Below are positions 49,389 through 62,896 of a DNA stretch of 64,000 nucleotides, one piece after another. The notes below the pieces were generated by a model that was given only the letters and a program-made list of their open reading frames with translations, was not told the DNA's origin and made no database searches. The translations under genes were made by a program, and so were the position numbers. Source of the stretch: Macrotrachela quadricornifera. Taxonomy: Eukaryota; Rotifera; Eurotatoria; Philodinida; Philodinidae. Every line of letters begins with the position of its first letter. The stretch's first letter is position 1. Location of the stretch: the NCBI GenBank assembly GCA_022393335.1, contig JAJEKB010019993.1, positions 464,317-528,316 of the forward strand, written 5' to 3'.

Positions 49389-52300
49389 ATGGGACGCTTA
49401 CAAGTAGCTATTGATAGAGGTGGAACATTTACTGATGTTGTAGCTCGTACATCAGATGGTAAAATTGTTACGATGAAATTATTATCTGAGGATCCAGGAA
49501 AATATAAAGATGCACCAACAGAAGCAATACGTCGATTATTAAAACAAGTTATTATTATTTTTTCTATTTTTTAACCATTAAAAAATATAATTTTATGTTA
49601 TTTTTTTTTCTTTGTATTTTATCTAGGAATCTTTTCCACTTAATCCAACTGATGTTGATTGGATTCGTATGGGTACAACAGTCGCAACAAATGCATTACT
49701 TGAACGAAAAGGTGAACGTGTTGCTTTACTTGTTACAAATGGTTTTCGTGATTTACTTTATATTGGAAATCAATCACGACCTAAATTATTTGATTTAGTA
49801 GGATTTTTAATATGAAAGTATTTGTTTATTTTTTGTTTTTATAATATAGACAATTCGTATATCTGATGTTCTTTATGAAGAAGTTATTGAAGTACAAGAA
49901 AGAGTAGTACTTTCTCGTGATGATTGTAAATTAAATGATGAAATACGAGGAAAAATTAAGCAAAAAAATTCAACAACTGGAGAAAAAGTATTTAAAAATA
50001 AAAATCTATTAATTATTTATTATTATTTTTATATGATATAGATTGAAATTTGGAAAGAAGTTGATGAAGAACAATTACGTAAAGATTTAAATATAGTTAA
50101 AGAAAAAGGTATTTTATCAATAGCTGTAGCACTTCTCCATTCATATTGGTAAGTTTATTTTAAATTAAAATATTAAAATATTCTTTTTTTATTTTTAGTT
50201 TTCCTGATCATGAATTACGTGTTGGTGAAATAGCACGTGATATGGGTTTTACAAATATATCTTTATCACATCAAATAATTGCAATGCAAAAATATGTTCC
50301 AAGAGCTCATACAGGTTAATTTAAGAAATATTTTTATTTTATTTAATATTTATTGTTGTTTTTTTCTAGCTTGTACTGATGCATATTTGACTCCATGTTT
50401 AAAACGATATATTGATACATTTTCAAGTGCATTTGAAAAAAATAAACTTGATGACCTTAATGTTCTTTTTATGCAATCTGATGGAGGTTTAACACCAGTT
50501 GAAAAGTATGAATAAAAACAAAAAATAAATAAATAAATAAATGATTTTTTTCTAAAAATTATTAAAAAAAACTTTTATTAGATTTTCTGGATCACGAGCA
50601 ATACTTTCTGGACCGGCAGGTAGCCTAAGTTTTTTTAATTTAATTTAATATTTAATATCAATGATTTATTTTAAAAAAAAGGTGGTGTCGTTGGATATTC
50701 CGTAACTGGTTATACAGATTCACAACCACTTATTGGTTTTGATATGGGTGGTACATCTACAGATGTTAGTCGATTTGATGGTTCTCTTGAACATGTACTT
50801 GAAAGTACAATTGCTCAAGTTACAATTCAAGCGCCACAATTAGATATTAATACAGTAGCTGCTGGTGGTGGAAGCATATTAAGTTTTCGTTCCGGTCTAT
50901 ATCGAGTTGGACCAGAATCAGCTGGTGCTCACCCGGGTCCAGCATGTTATAAAAAAGGTTTTCTATGATGATATTATAATTATTTTATTATTTTATTATT
51001 TTATTATATTTAAGGTGGACCATTAACTGTGACAGATGCTAATTTAATCTTAGGTCGTTTAATACCAGATCATTTTCCAGCATTATTTGGTCCTAACGGA
51101 AATGAACCATTGGATTTTGAAGCATCATTAACTAAATTTAAAGAATTAGCAGAAACAGTTAAGTTTATATTGATATGATCTTTATAGATAAATTTATTTA
51201 TTTGTATAGATTAATTCATTTTCAAAAGAAAGTGGAAATAAATCACTGAGTATTGAAGAAATAGCTTTAGGTTTCATCAATGTGGCTAATGAAACGATGA
51301 GTCGTCCTATTCGAGCATTAACTGAAGTAATTGAATTGAAACATAATTTTTCTTAAAATTATATTTGTGTTATATTTTAGGGAAAAGGTTTTGATCTTCG
51401 TGATCATGTTTTAGCATGTTTTGGTGGTGCTGGTGGTCAACATGCTTGTGCAGTATGTTAAAATGATCACCATATTTAAAATGTATAAAAATATTTTTTT
51501 TAGATTGCTCGTGCTTTAGGGATGAAAACTGTATTTGTTAGTCGGTTAGTTTTCATATATTAATAACCTTATTTTTCTATTTGGTTTTTGCTCTAGTTTT
51601 GCTGGTGTTCTTTCTGCTCTTGGTCTAGCTTTAGCTGATGTTGTTCATGAAATGCAAGAGCCATGTGGAAAAGCAATTAATTCTGATAATTGGTCAAATA
51701 TTACTGATCGATTAAAACATCTTTCTAAATGTGGAGAAGAAGAACTTATTAAACAAGGACATGATCGGTTTGTTATATATTCTAAATAATCAAATTTACA
51801 TTAATTTGTTTCTTTTTCTCTAGTAAATCAATTGTAACAGAAAAATATTTAAATCTTCGATATGAGGGAACTGATTGTGCACTTATGTGTATAAGCAATG
51901 ACGATAAAGTTGAATCCTATACAAATGTTTTTCTTAAAAAATATAAAGAACAATTTGGTTTTACGCTTCCTGATCGACCAATAATTACTGATGATATTCG
52001 AGTTCGTGCATTAGCAAAATCAGCAATGAGCATTGATCGAAAAATTGATAATCGATCAAAAGATAAACCTTTGAAAGAATCGAAAGTAAATTTATATAAA
52101 TCTTTTATTAAAAAGAAAATTGTTTTTTATTTCTTTTAGAAAGTAAAATGTTATTTTGAGAAAGGTTCTATTGAAACACCTGTTTATCTTATTGAAGAAC
52201 TTTATGCTAATGATAAAATATCTGGTCCAGCGATTGTTATTGATCCTAGTTGGTAATAAATCTTATTTAAAAAATTATTTCTTTTACAAATATTTATTTA

Positions 52301-53186
52301 ATTACAGTACAATAGTTGTTGAACCAAATTGTGAAGCTACAGTAACTAGTTGTGGTGATATACGTATTGCTATTGAACATATTAAAGATAATACTGATTC
52401 AACAAAACTTGATCTTATTAAATTATCAATTTTTCAAAATCGTTTTATGAGTATTGCAGAACAATGTGGTCGGTAAGAAAATCTTTTTTTTTCTTTTTTT
52501 ATAATAAAAAGTTAAAAATATATATATTCTCTTTTCTCCTACACTTTTTTTTTAGTGTTCTTCAATTGACTGCTATTTCAACGAATATCAAAGAACGTTT
52601 AGATTTTAGTTGTGCTGTGTTTGGACCTGATGGTGGTTTAGTTGCAAATGCTCCACATATACCAGTACATTTAGGAGCTATGCAAGAAGCAGTACAATAT
52701 CAAGTAAATAAAGCAAATCGTATATCATTATGATATTAATATAATTGAACTTTAGATGCGTTCAATCGGTAAAGAACTACGAGATGGAGATGTGATTTTA
52801 ACAAATCATCCTGCAGCTGGAGGTAGAAAAGAAAAAATAGTAAAGAAAAAAACTTAGTTATATATTATTTTAGGAAGTCATTTACCAGATCTTACTGTTA
52901 TTACACCAGTAAGATTTATTTTCTAAATTTATTTGAATATAAATTAAGAATTGTTAATTAGGTCTTTCATGAAGGTACTAAAGATAAACCAGTATTTTTT
53001 GTTGCAAGTCGCGGTCATCATGCGGATATTGGTGGTTTAACACCAGGTTCAATGCCTCCTAATTCTACAGATTTACTGCAAGAAGGTGCACAATTTGTTT
53101 CATTTAAAATTGTTGAACAAGGACAATTTAAAGAGAAAGGTAAACATATAATTAAATTAATCCATAATATCTTATTCATTTTCTTT

Positions 53187-53221
<35 letters not shown>

Positions 53222-54963
53222 TAATTAAAGAACTAACGGAGCGATTAAATGAACCAGGAAAATTAGAAAATTGTTCTGGAACTCGTACATTAATGCATAA
53301 TATTGCTGATTTAAAAGCACAAATAGCTGCTAATCTTAAAGTAATATGAATATAATAATTATTCTTTATTATTATTATTTGATATTAGGGTGTTAAACTA
53401 GTTCAAGAATTAATTGATATTTATGGTCTTGAAGTAGTTCAAGCTTATATGGGATATATTCAAGTTTGTTTTAAAGATATTTTTTAATATACTAAATAGA
53501 ATATTTAGGATAATGCTGAAACAGCTGTAAAAGATTTACTTAAATCAGTAGTAGAATCTCTGTCTGAAAAACAGAAGAATAAAAATAATAAAGATAAAGA
53601 TAAAATAAAATTACATGCTATGGATTATATGGATGACGGATCAAAAATTAATTTATGCGTCGAAATCGATGGAAAAGAGGTAAAAAGAATTTTTGTGTTT
53701 TTTTTTATTTAAATGAATTTTTATTTTCTAAAGTGTAAAGCAAAATTTGATTTTACGGGTACAACTGAACAAGTATGGTATAATTGGAATGCACCACGTT
53801 CAATTAGTTATTCAGCTATTATTTATTGTTTACGAGCTATGATTGCTCATGAAATACCATTAAATCAAGTAGAATAATTTAGATATTTTTAGTTGAATAA
53901 TATATTAAATTGATTTATCGTTTGTTTTTTTTTGTAAGGGTTGTATGAGACCCATTGAAGTTATTCTTCCACCAAATTCACTTCTTGATCCACATAAGGA
54001 TGCTGCAGTTGTTGGTGAATAGAAAAATCAGAAAAAATAAATAAATTGAAAGAATATATGTATATATATATATTTGTTTTTATCTATAGGTGGAAATGTT
54101 TTAACTAGTCAACGTTTAGTTGATGTTATTCTTCGTGCATTTGATGTTTGTGCTGCATCGCAAGTAATAATTTATTAAAGAATTATTTTTTAAATAAGAA
54201 AATTTTCTTTCTAGGGTTGTATGAATAATACTACTTGGGGTGATAATAAAGCAACTAGTTATTATGAAACAGTTGCTGGTGGTGCTGGTGCTGTATGTAT
54301 TATTTAGATATTTTTGTTTTTTGAAAAAGTTTTACATTAAGAAATATTTTTTCTTTTAGGGACCAAAATGGCATGGAAGATCAGGTGTTCATACTCATAT
54401 GACAAATACTCGTATAACTGATCCTGAAATTCTTGAAAAACGGTAAAGAAAAAATTTTATTCATTTTTTTTAATATATTTTTTTTTGTTTGGTTTGATTC
54501 AAGTTTTCCTGTTATTTTAATGAAATTTTGTCTTCGTCCACAATCTGGTGGTCAAGGAAAATTTCGTGGTGGTGATGGTGTAGATCGACAAATATTATTT
54601 CGTCGTTCAATGACATTATCAATTTTAACTGAACGACGTGTTCATCAACCATATGGATTATGTGGAGGTGAAAATGGTCAATGTGGAAAAAATTTAATGA
54701 AACGTGTTGATGGACGAATAGTAAATTTAGGTGGAAAATGTTCAGTACCAATGAATCCTGGTGTAAGTTATATTAAGATTGTTTATAAAAAAAAATAAAT
54801 GCTTTATTTTAATTAGGATTTATTTATTTTACTCACACCTGGTGGTGGAGGATATGGAAAAGTAGATGATAAACATGAAAATACTTCTGACGAAACAGAA
54901 TTTCCATCGTTTGTTGAACGTGGAAGTTTATTTGATTATAAACTTACTCAAGAAGGAGTTTGA
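49389..54963 (+). CDS. OPLAH: 5-oxoprolinase (ATP-hydrolysing), 30 exons
   Basis: Exons: 49389-49547, 49627-49797, 49850-49987, 50042-50148, 50199-50314, 50370-50505, 50582-50619, 50682-50957, 51015-51157, 51210-51326, 51381-51452, 51504-51544, 51597-51767, 51824-52085, 52140-52252, 52308-52472, 52556-52703, 52756-52822, 52874-52908, 52962-53139, 53231-53340, 53389-53463, 53509-53679, 53734-53868, 53939-54014, 54090-54163, 54215-54292, 54360-54442, 54504-54762, 54817-54963. Every join keeps phase; 1286 aa against 1288 in human. The HyuA half has DRGGTFTDV (9-17), [27 protein letters not shown] (309-319), AHPGPACY and [11 protein letters not shown]. The HyuB half has [56 protein letters not shown] and [10 protein letters not shown]. 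The enzyme opens 5-oxoproline to glutamate with ATP in the cytosolic gamma-glutamyl (glutathione) cycle. Introns are 43-86 nt. Confidence 0.97.
53186..53221. repeat. (TTTA)n microsatellite in an OPLAH intron
   Basis: Nine tandem TTTA units within the intron between 53139 and 53231. Confidence 0.85.
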
Positions 54964-55463
54964 AAATATTATTTATTTTTTAGAATTTTTATTATACTAG
55001 CGGCTAGTAATGGTAATCATTTTCACTTTGAGAAAAAGTTTTATTAATTTTTATTATAATTAAAAGACATTTATAAAGAAGCAAAAATATATTGATTTTA
55101 TATGAATGTGAAATCTTATGCTTAAATTTCAATTTGTATCTAAATCGTACACATAAAAAAAATATCCAATAATTGAAATTTCATCAAGTTTTATATTAAT
55201 TAATAAAAAAAAGTGATTCAAAGAGTTACAGCAATAGATATGCTATTTTATTATTACGATGAATAATTACTAGACCATTTCATAAGCTTTCTCTCAATAA
55301 ATCGCAAAATATTCAAATGTAATACATCAAATTTTCCTTTTAAAAGGTAGTAGATTATTAGACGCTTTCTATGATCAAACATATACGATGGTCATTCTTA
55401 TTCTATTACATTAAGAAAATTTACGTACATCTCTTAATCTAATCTTGATCAAATATTCCAAAG
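54964..55463. other. Intergenic between OPLAH and the duplicated segment
   Basis: About 500 bases, AT-rich, holding the OPLAH 3' UTR. No signal can be placed firmly. Confidence 0.45.
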
Positions 55464-56083
55464 AATCAATAAATAAGAATAATAAACTTTATTTTCATCT
55501 TCAAACATTAGAACCACCAATGAATCTAACTATCTATCCATTCAATAGTCAACAATTTTGCAATTGTCTACTAAGATCATTTTTAGTTTAAATTGTATAG
55601 AAGTGCAATTCTTGCTCTTTCAGCCTTCTCGTCGTCTTATTACAAAATGACGAACAATACCATTACATTTATATTTTTTTCATTTAGCGATTATGTCAGA
55701 TATTTCTCTGTGTTCTTATTCTTTTTTATTCGATTCAAATAATTACTCATAATGATGCCAATATTGAAGCATTAATCCTCAAATAAATTTTATTTATAAA
55801 TGTATGGACAGTAGTTATTCCTAAATATCAATAATAAACTTTGTAATTGATCAACAATGTCACAATGAATACAACTGAAGTTATTATCAATATCATTAAT
55901 GATTAAATTCAAATTTTTCTTCCACATAATAATGGAAGAATTGTATTAGCATGATGTTTATATTTAAATCTTATTGTAGAAATAAACAAAAAAACAAGCT
56001 GTGTTAATTTCTTATTTTTTTCCCATATTATTTCTATCAGAGAAGAAAGCTATTTCAAAATCTTTCGTGGTAATTTTATACAG
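55464..56083. repeat. ~620-bp direct repeat, copy 1
   Basis: Strongly similar in the same orientation to 62897-63532. Shared words include CACCAATGAATCTAACTATC, TATGTCAGATATTTCTCTGTG (20 of its bases) and AAATGTATGGACAGTAGTTA. It is non-coding. It lies about 370 nt beyond the 3' end of the P450 gene. The copies carry scattered substitutions and a ~15-nt indel. Confidence 0.85.
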
Positions 56084-56449
56084 GAAAATCCTTTTAATTT
56101 GTTCAAGCCGAATTATTTATTATTTTCTAAATTTATAGAAAAATCACAACTCTCACAAAAATAGATTAATAAAATACTATACACCGTTTAAACTAACTAT
56201 TTCTATTCAGTAAAAGTTCAAATCAGAATGATTGTATGAACTTATCATTTATCAAAATTCTTTCACACTATATAATAAACAAACCCATCCATCGTAATAT
56301 TATCTTTTTCTTTATGAATAAAAATAATTCAAAAAATAAATTTGAAATACGCTCAGAAACAAGATGAAAGCTTATTACAACAGTCAAACACTTCATTTTA
56401 GATTGCATTGATACATACTATTAACTACACTATATTCTACATTCTAAAG
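56084..56449. other. P450 3' flank
   Basis: About 370 bases of AT-rich sequence that should hold the P450 3' UTR. Nothing else is seen. Confidence 0.4.
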
Positions 56450-58093
56450 TTAATCAAATGTAATGATAACACCAACATATTTAGGTATAGTAGTAAGTTT
56501 TTGAACATATCCACCAGAATTGACTTCAGCACCACCATCACCAAAAGTAACATGTTGCATCAACCTTGCAGCTATTACTTTTAATTCAAAACGAGATAAA
56601 TCTTGACCTATACATTGTCGATGACCACCACCAAAAGGAATTGATGCATATGGATGATGATCTTTATCTTCACTCTCAAAACGTTCTGGATAGAATAAAT
56701 CAGGATCTATTTTCCAACATCGCTTATCTCGAGCCAAATTATGAAATGGAATCATTATTTCATCACCCTTATGTAATTCAACACCACTGTTAGGTAATCG
56801 ATCATCAACAGTTAATGATCGAGTGGTGCACGCACCAGGTGGAATAAAACGAAAGACTTCTTGAAGAACACAATTTAAATAAGTTAAAGATTCAATTTGT
56901 TCGATTGTCAAACGATTATGTTTATTATCACGCAGTTCTGCTTTAATTTTATTTTGAATGCGAGGATTTTTACTCATGAAATAGATAAACCAAGCAATTA
57001 CTGTTCCAGTAGTTTCTGAGCCAGCTACAAGAAAGAGAAGTAACTCGTGAATAACTTCTTCACGTGATAAACCTTTACAAAAAATAAAGAAATTAACAAA
57101 GAACATAGTTGATTTATTAATAATTATTTACCTTTCGCTTTGTTTTCTGGTTTTATTGCTTCAGCTTTTTCATCTTCTTGTAACGAAGTAACTAATGATG
57201 CAATCAAACTAGTTCTTTTTTGTTGAGCAGTTTCTTCTGGTGTTTTTCTTTGCTCTTGTTCTATTATTTTATATAAATATTCTTCAATAGTTGACCTTGC
57301 ACGCTTATATCGTCCATTCAATCTTAAATAAATTTTAGTCACCCAATTCGGTAAACGAGTTGTATGTATAAATATTTCTAAAAAATCATTTAAGGCTTGT
57401 GTAAGTTTATTCTTTTGATTGATGTTAGTTTCTTCTAATGCTTGTAAATCATAATCAAAACCAATGAAACCAAAGATTGCTAATGATAAATTTTGACATT
57501 GATCAACAATATTTTGATGTATATAATTAGGATCATTGTCAGCTTTAGAACGCCATTGATCAAGTAGTTTATCAGTACAATCAATAATTAAGTCTAAATT
57601 CTTTATAATTTTTCCTCGACGAAATAGAGGAAGAATTATTCCAGCGTGACGTTTATATTTTGGTCCTACCATAGAAAATAAAACTTTATATATGAGAAAT
57701 TTTCATTAGTTTTCTTCGAAGAAAGACTTAACAATCATACGAACCTACATTACAAATAAGTGCATCTTTAAATACAAGCCGATGTTGAGTTATATGAATA
57801 TCTCCTTGTTCATAAATATGTCTGTTTGTGAATACATGTTGAACATCATCTGGATGACATATACATACTACATGTAAAGGTCCAAGCCATATTTGAAAAG
57901 TATCACCATATTCATCTTGCCATTGTTTGAAAGCGTCGCCTATATATCTATTTTGAAGTAGACCAGTTTGAATAAGATTGCCAAAAAGTAAGTGTGGTGA
58001 TTTGCCTGGTATCGGACCATATAATGTGAAATATTTGAGTTTAATGTAGACAAAAAATATTATTAATAAAATAACAACAAGAAGAAAAAACAT
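56450..58093 (-). CDS. Cytochrome P450 monooxygenase, microsomal, 501 aa
   Basis: Three exons, 58093-57745, 57665-57132 and 57072-56450, joined in phase. The N-terminus is a membrane anchor (MFFLLVVILLIIFFVYIKLK) followed by the proline-rich hinge PIPGKSPHLLFGN, as in ER-bound P450s. Further marks: GPKYKRHAGII (C-helix), oxygen-binding I-helix AGSETT (311-316), K-helix ExxR (E366-R369, EVFR), the PERF-like FYPERFES, and the haem loop FGGGHRQCIG with ligand Cys448. All catalytic marks are intact, so it is probably functional. The I-helix and haem loop resemble CYP3/CYP4-type animal families; I cannot assign a CYP number. Substrate unknown. It faces the plus-strand OPLAH gene (convergent), and its 3' flank contains the segment duplicated at 62.9 kb. 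Confidence 0.94.
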
Positions 58094-58975
58094 TGATGTC
58101 AGAGGCGAGTGTAATATGAGAGAAAAGACGTGTATGACTTGTTTATAGGGGTTATAGGCAACGAAAAAGATCGTACTGGGAGAACGTGCAGAAAGAAAAA
58201 ACCAAAAAAATACTCTATGATTATTTGTAGAACGTCATCGTAAAGCTATAGAGGGCGCATTGATGTAGGAAACTAAGAAAACTCTGATTATTATAGTGTA
58301 TTTCGATGTTGTTATTGAAACAAAGTCAAAACGATGAATGAAAATGTGTATATTTAATTATATATTCTTGTATAAATTAAGTGGAAGATTTATTAAGTAC
58401 ATTTAAAACAGAAACAGGTCGTATCTTCAATGTGGCCAAGAAGATGAGATTCGAAGTTTTCATTTAGAACATTTCTTTTTTTTTTGGGAACAATGCTTTT
58501 AATCATGTTAAAAGTAAACAGTACAACAAAATAAATAGAAATGGAAACGGAAGACGACTTGTATTGTGATGAAAGTCGAAAAGAATAGAAAAGAAAGCAA
58601 ACACATGATAAAAGTTTTTTGTCTGTAGTAACATGTCGGTGATGTCGATTTTGGTAGAAAATGGTAAATTTGATAACATCTTAAATCTTTGTGGTGAATG
58701 TATAGGAGAGTACAGAATTTTAACTTCATATTATGCATGAAGTGGCAGAGGGAGAGAAAGAAATGAGTAGAATAGATTCAAATGATTAAGGAGATACTTT
58801 GGTTCACTTTCATATTATATATGAGAGTGAAATCTAGGGGGAAAAGAAATACAGGAATAATAAAAATTGAATAACCAAAAATATTGGCGCATATCTCGTT
58901 ATAGATGAAACAAGCTCGTAGTATGCGAATCTGATATAAGAATTTTTGAACAGATTCTATTGACGTAACAGTGGC
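58094..58975. other. P450 upstream region
   Basis: About 880 bases between the P450 start and the retrotransposon. No start-proximal acceptor is seen here. There is no supported promoter motif. Confidence 0.4.
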
Positions 58976-58979
58976 CTAG

Positions 58980-60672
58980 TTTCGCGATGATAATGCTATT
59001 ATGAATGATAGGTAGTGAATTTTTAAAATTTTGTCAAATATGTCTTGTAGATAATTCTTCAGTGTAATGTCAATGTTCGATATTGCTGTTTCGACTGATT
59101 TTTGCAGCAATGTTATTGCATAATTTTTGATCTTTGAGACATTAATAGTTTTATGAATATATGGGTACACCGACTGCAGCTCGAAATGCTTTATTTTGCA
59201 TGATCTGCAGTCGTTACCATCGTCTTGTTGTTGAGTTCATGTGCTGTTCTCGATAAATATCGAACATCTATTGTGGATATCGTCTGGACCAGCGGAGCTA
59301 TTTCGACGTTGTTTAATGCGAAATTTAATTTCTTTCGATGTAATTTGTTTCCACTTGCTTGTTTTTGATGAGATTATATTTCCATTCGTGATGTTCTCTG
59401 TTTGGCGTATAACTTGATCATGAAATGGCAGCGAATCAGCAGTAGGAGAGTAGACTTCATTTTCGAAATAATCCGGAAATAGATCTGCTTTGTCTTTATT
59501 TGATGTTGCTGTTGTATTACTTTACTGTATTTCATGATGCTTGAAAACATTTGTTTGATGCATTTGTTGTGAAACTAACGAGCCGTCAACCAAACTTTAT
59601 CCGAATACATTTTCTTTTGACATAGTGATGACACTAACTGGTTAAGTTGTTTCTTCTGTCTTTTCTAAGTGAATTGATTAAAAAAACTTTGGAGTCATAA
59701 TATTGATATTTATGTATATAATCCTCGGTCTTCTTCCAATGCCGATAAGCTTGATGTCTTTGTTTAATCAAACTTTTCGTTGCTTCACTTATCGTGGGTC
59801 TTGCATTCGTTTGTTTGAACAACGGAGTAGCGTCTTATGTTGCTACTAATATAGAATTACCAATAAACGACGTATATTCTTCTAAATCTAGTGCTTAAAT
59901 ATAAACGACGATCATTATTCCATAGCATCAACTGTTGATGAAATTTACTTCTAAATTTTGTCCATTTTGTTGCTTTGAAATTAAATGGCATTCTTCGAGA
60001 TGGTGGTTTTGGTTCAGCTTCAATAGCGGCGTCGAAGGTTAATGGTTTGTTTCCGCATGATGTACCAATTGATGGGTATGTTTTAACATTTGATGTAAAG
60101 AATAGCAGTGGCTAATTACCTAAAAGTCACTCGAGCTTAACTTCATAGTCATTCTTTTCAAATGTTGTAGTACCATCATCGAAACTTTCAATAAAGCCTT
60201 CTTTAAATAATTCTTGCAACTGTTTTCTTCTTGCATTGGCCTTGGCTGATCTCGTATGATGTAATGTTGTATCGAGATTACCTACAATAACATAGTTACT
60301 GTTGATGTTGTACAATTCATGGAAACTATTAAGATCCGTCTTTACTGTTGGTGGCACATAGATGGAAGCTATCAATATCGACTTGAATAATTGTGTGTCA
60401 TCTTCAACTACAATTATTTCGCTCTTGTGTGGGATGTTTTATTAAGTATTTATCGATATTTAATGTGTTGTTTCACTGCTAATAACTCCACTACTATGTT
60501 TTCCTACTCGATCATCTCTGATAATGTTATAATTCATCAGACAGAACTTACGTTCGCCCTTTCGATTAATTCCATTAACAGAGATGATATCGTATTTGAA
60601 AAATCTGGCTCGAAGTTCATCTTTGAGTCTAATAATTGAGTTGATGGTAATGTGGCAAACACTAATTATCAT
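58980..60672 (-). pseudogene. Retrotransposon ORF2 (endonuclease plus truncated RT), broken
   Basis: Endonuclease segments: CHITINSI...DELRARFFKYDIIS (60672-60460) and ASIYVPPTVKTDL...SNYVIVGNLD (60375-60127), where the usual GDxN catalytic word reads GNLD. The linker (59800-59400) holds SLIKQRHQAYRHWKKT and KADLFPDYFENEVYSPTAD. The RT begins ITSKEIKFRIKQRRNSSAGP DD (59345-59270) and then stops. From 59205 comes a segment typical of the ORF2 end, LQIMQNKAFRAAVGVPIYS. Roughly the whole polymerase domain (fingers to thumb, including FADD) is therefore deleted, and stops occur elsewhere. Confidence 0.75.
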
Positions 60673-60699
60673 TTTTGTTTGTTTTAAGGTCTTTACTTT

Positions 60700-62620
60700 G
60701 TTGTATCTTTTAATTTTCGTTATTGTTTTGATGTAGTTGGGATCGTTGCTGTAGTTGAAGCATTAATCACTGGAATTGTTGATTTGACTGCTTCAACGCT
60801 TTGCCTTTGTTTGTTTTTGATATGCTTAACTATTTGCGATTCTTCTTCTGTTGAATCGAAATCGAAGGCAGTTGAAGCATCATTGTCGTTGTTGTTGCTG
60901 ACGAATTTTTCTATTTTCTTGATCTCTTTTTACAGTACTTTGAATAATCTACTAATTGTTTCTTCGGTGACGGTTTCCATTTTGTTTGTGATATCATTTA
61001 GAGTATCATCAAATAATTCACTTTGTAAAAATTCTTTTTTTGCCGTTGAAAAATATTTGGAAACAACGGAAACTCTTCAGTGTTGTAAATTGCTAGTACT
61101 AGTGTTACTGGTTTGTTTGATGTCGACTATTGGTTAATCAATTTTAGCATTCGTTTTTCTTATTATCTTCCTCGTAGAGAAGAATCTAACAGAAATAAAT
61201 TGTTTGGTTGCTTGATTGCTTGCTTGTATGTCCGCACTTCACTGATTGACTCAAAAATAATGCCTTAGCACTAAGGATATTCTTCTTATAAAGTTCGATC
61301 AAAGGGTTTTTGAGATCGGGGAATCTACTGGTGTCATTAATTTTTTATGATTTTCCAAAAAAAATTTCTTTTTCTTGTAGAGAAGAGTCTCACAAACATA
61401 AATTTTTTGTTTGCTTGGTTGGTTGCTTGATTGCTTATATGTCCGCACCTCATTGATTGGTCCAGAAATTAAGTAAAAGTAAAAAACGAATTTTCCTTAT
61501 AAGGGTTGACTGAAGGGTAATTGAAGACAGGGAGTTCAAATTTGAAGTCAGTTTTCTAAAAATTTTTTTGAAGTTCAATTCTTTTAATTAAACGACAAAT
61601 TTTTAAGAAAAAACATTTTTTTTATAAAGTTTGGTCAAAGGCAGGTGAGGTCGAGTAACTTGAGTGTGACTTCGATTTGTTTAATTTTATAAATGAATAG
61701 CTTGATGGTAGTTTAGGAACACGATTTCTACAAGAAAAAGCTGGATGAGACTTTAGACTAGCGTTACTTGTTCTCTATAATGTGAACAATCAATGGAAGT
61801 GGCTAAATGATTACCTTTGCAAGTGTAACATTTGACTGCATCACTAGCAACAGTACAGTGATCCATACGATGATCTTCATTACATCGAGCACATACTTGT
61901 TGTTTCGTTTTGCAACACTTTGCTACATAGTTGAACTTTCAGCGTAAGTAACATTGTACCAACTTTATATTTTGTGATGCTGATTTAGGTGTGAAGTGTA
62001 TGCAATCCTTTTGCAAACTACTGTGCACAAAAATATTTCGACTTTGACCATCAGCAATTATAGTTTTGAATGTTCTGGTTGGAGTGATGCCATCTTTACC
62101 TTTCAATCTCATAACATTGATAGTATCAAGGCCCACTCGATTTGATGCATTCATTATACGATCTTCAGATATTTTTAGGTAATATCTTTTGAGAAAAGCA
62201 ACCATTTCTGTATCCTTAATCCGTTGGACGGATCTAGGTACATATACCTTAGCTAATGGATGATCATTGTTTGATAATATTGGTGTTAAATCGTTCAACA
62301 GGCGATTGAATGATTGAACGTTAATTGAGTATAATGTAAAGATTCCTGCGTGTTCATCTAAGCTGGATATCAGAAATTCTGACGTCAATTAGGTATTGCT
62401 TTAAGATATCATTCTATTGTAATTTATTTAATTTAACACCCTCTATAATTAAGGAATCAATATTGAGTTTTGGTTGGCTTGGTTCGGTGACTATTGACCT
62501 TTTGTCAACGTGTAAAGTTTCTTGTGCTTTATTGAATGGTTGTAGTTGGTTGTCCAGACTGTAATTTCGCTTATTTCCATCATTAGTACCAGTACCATCT
62601 TCTCCTATTTTTGGAGGCAT
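60700..62620 (-). pseudogene. Retrotransposon ORF1 (gag-like, zinc-knuckle), broken
   Basis: The frame starts MPPKIGEDGTG at 62618 and stops at TAG near 62414. It resumes in another frame (SLDEHAGIFTLYSINVQSFN, 62388-61939). A TGA interrupts it just before the knuckle region, which reads CARCNEDHRMDHC and CYTCKGNHLATSIDC (CCHC-type spacing as in Jockey-type ORF1). A later Thr/Glu-rich stretch (about 61090-60700, EEESQIVKHIKNKQRQSVEA) appears to be its C-terminus. ORF1 proteins bind the element RNA. At least one stop plus one frameshift lie before the knuckles, so it is non-functional. Confidence 0.7.
61175..61580. repeat. Two tandem ~203-bp units inside the retrotransposon
   Basis: TAGAGAAGAATCTAACA at 61175 recurs as TAGAGAAGAGTCTCACA at 61378. 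Both are followed by a GGTTGCTTGATTGCTT stretch and TATGTCCGCAC-TCA-TGATTG. The copies are clearly diverged. They sit between the zinc-knuckle and C-terminal parts of ORF1, so they may be an insertion or a local duplication. Confidence 0.65.
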
Positions 62621-62896
62621 TTCTTGTCCAGTAAAAACTATAATTGTCTTTTTTGTTCGTTCCTGTTCATTGATTTCTTAGAAACAAAGAAGAACCAGGA
62701 AGCAAAACAAAGGATTCTAAATGCTAAGACTTAAAGTTCGAAAACAGATAAAGATATACGTAAAACTTAACGAAGAAAAAGAAGAAATAGCTCACGATGA
62801 ATGTGACTAATTGCCACCAAGTGTAAACACTGATGTGGTATTAACTTACGACCAGCTAAATCTTGATTAACAAATTATCAATGATCACTATCAAAA

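Larger units (their letters stand above)
58976..62620 (-). mobile_element. Degenerate non-LTR (LINE-type) retrotransposon with internal deletion
   Basis: Order on the minus strand: ORF1 start (62618), zinc knuckles (~61900-61770), AP-endonuclease (~60670-60120), RT N-terminal linker (~60100-59280), then directly the ORF2 C-terminal tail (~59205-58980). The catalytic RT core is missing. Stops and frameshifts occur in both ORFs. ORF1 plus an APE-type endonuclease indicates a Jockey/I/R1-like clade; the exact clade is not determinable. No target duplication or poly(A) tail is seen, and the right-hand 5' end (62620-62890) is vague. The element cannot move by itself. Confidence 0.8.

Noticed and set aside
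54512..54751. 79-codon His-rich minus-strand frame
   Set aside because: Antisense shadow of OPLAH exon 29.
56566..56793. 75-codon plus-strand frame
   Set aside because: Antisense shadow of P450 exon 3.
60784..61137. 117-codon plus-strand membrane-like frame
   Set aside because: Antisense of the retrotransposon ORF1 C-terminal part; Leu/Ser richness comes from complementing Glu/Lys codons.
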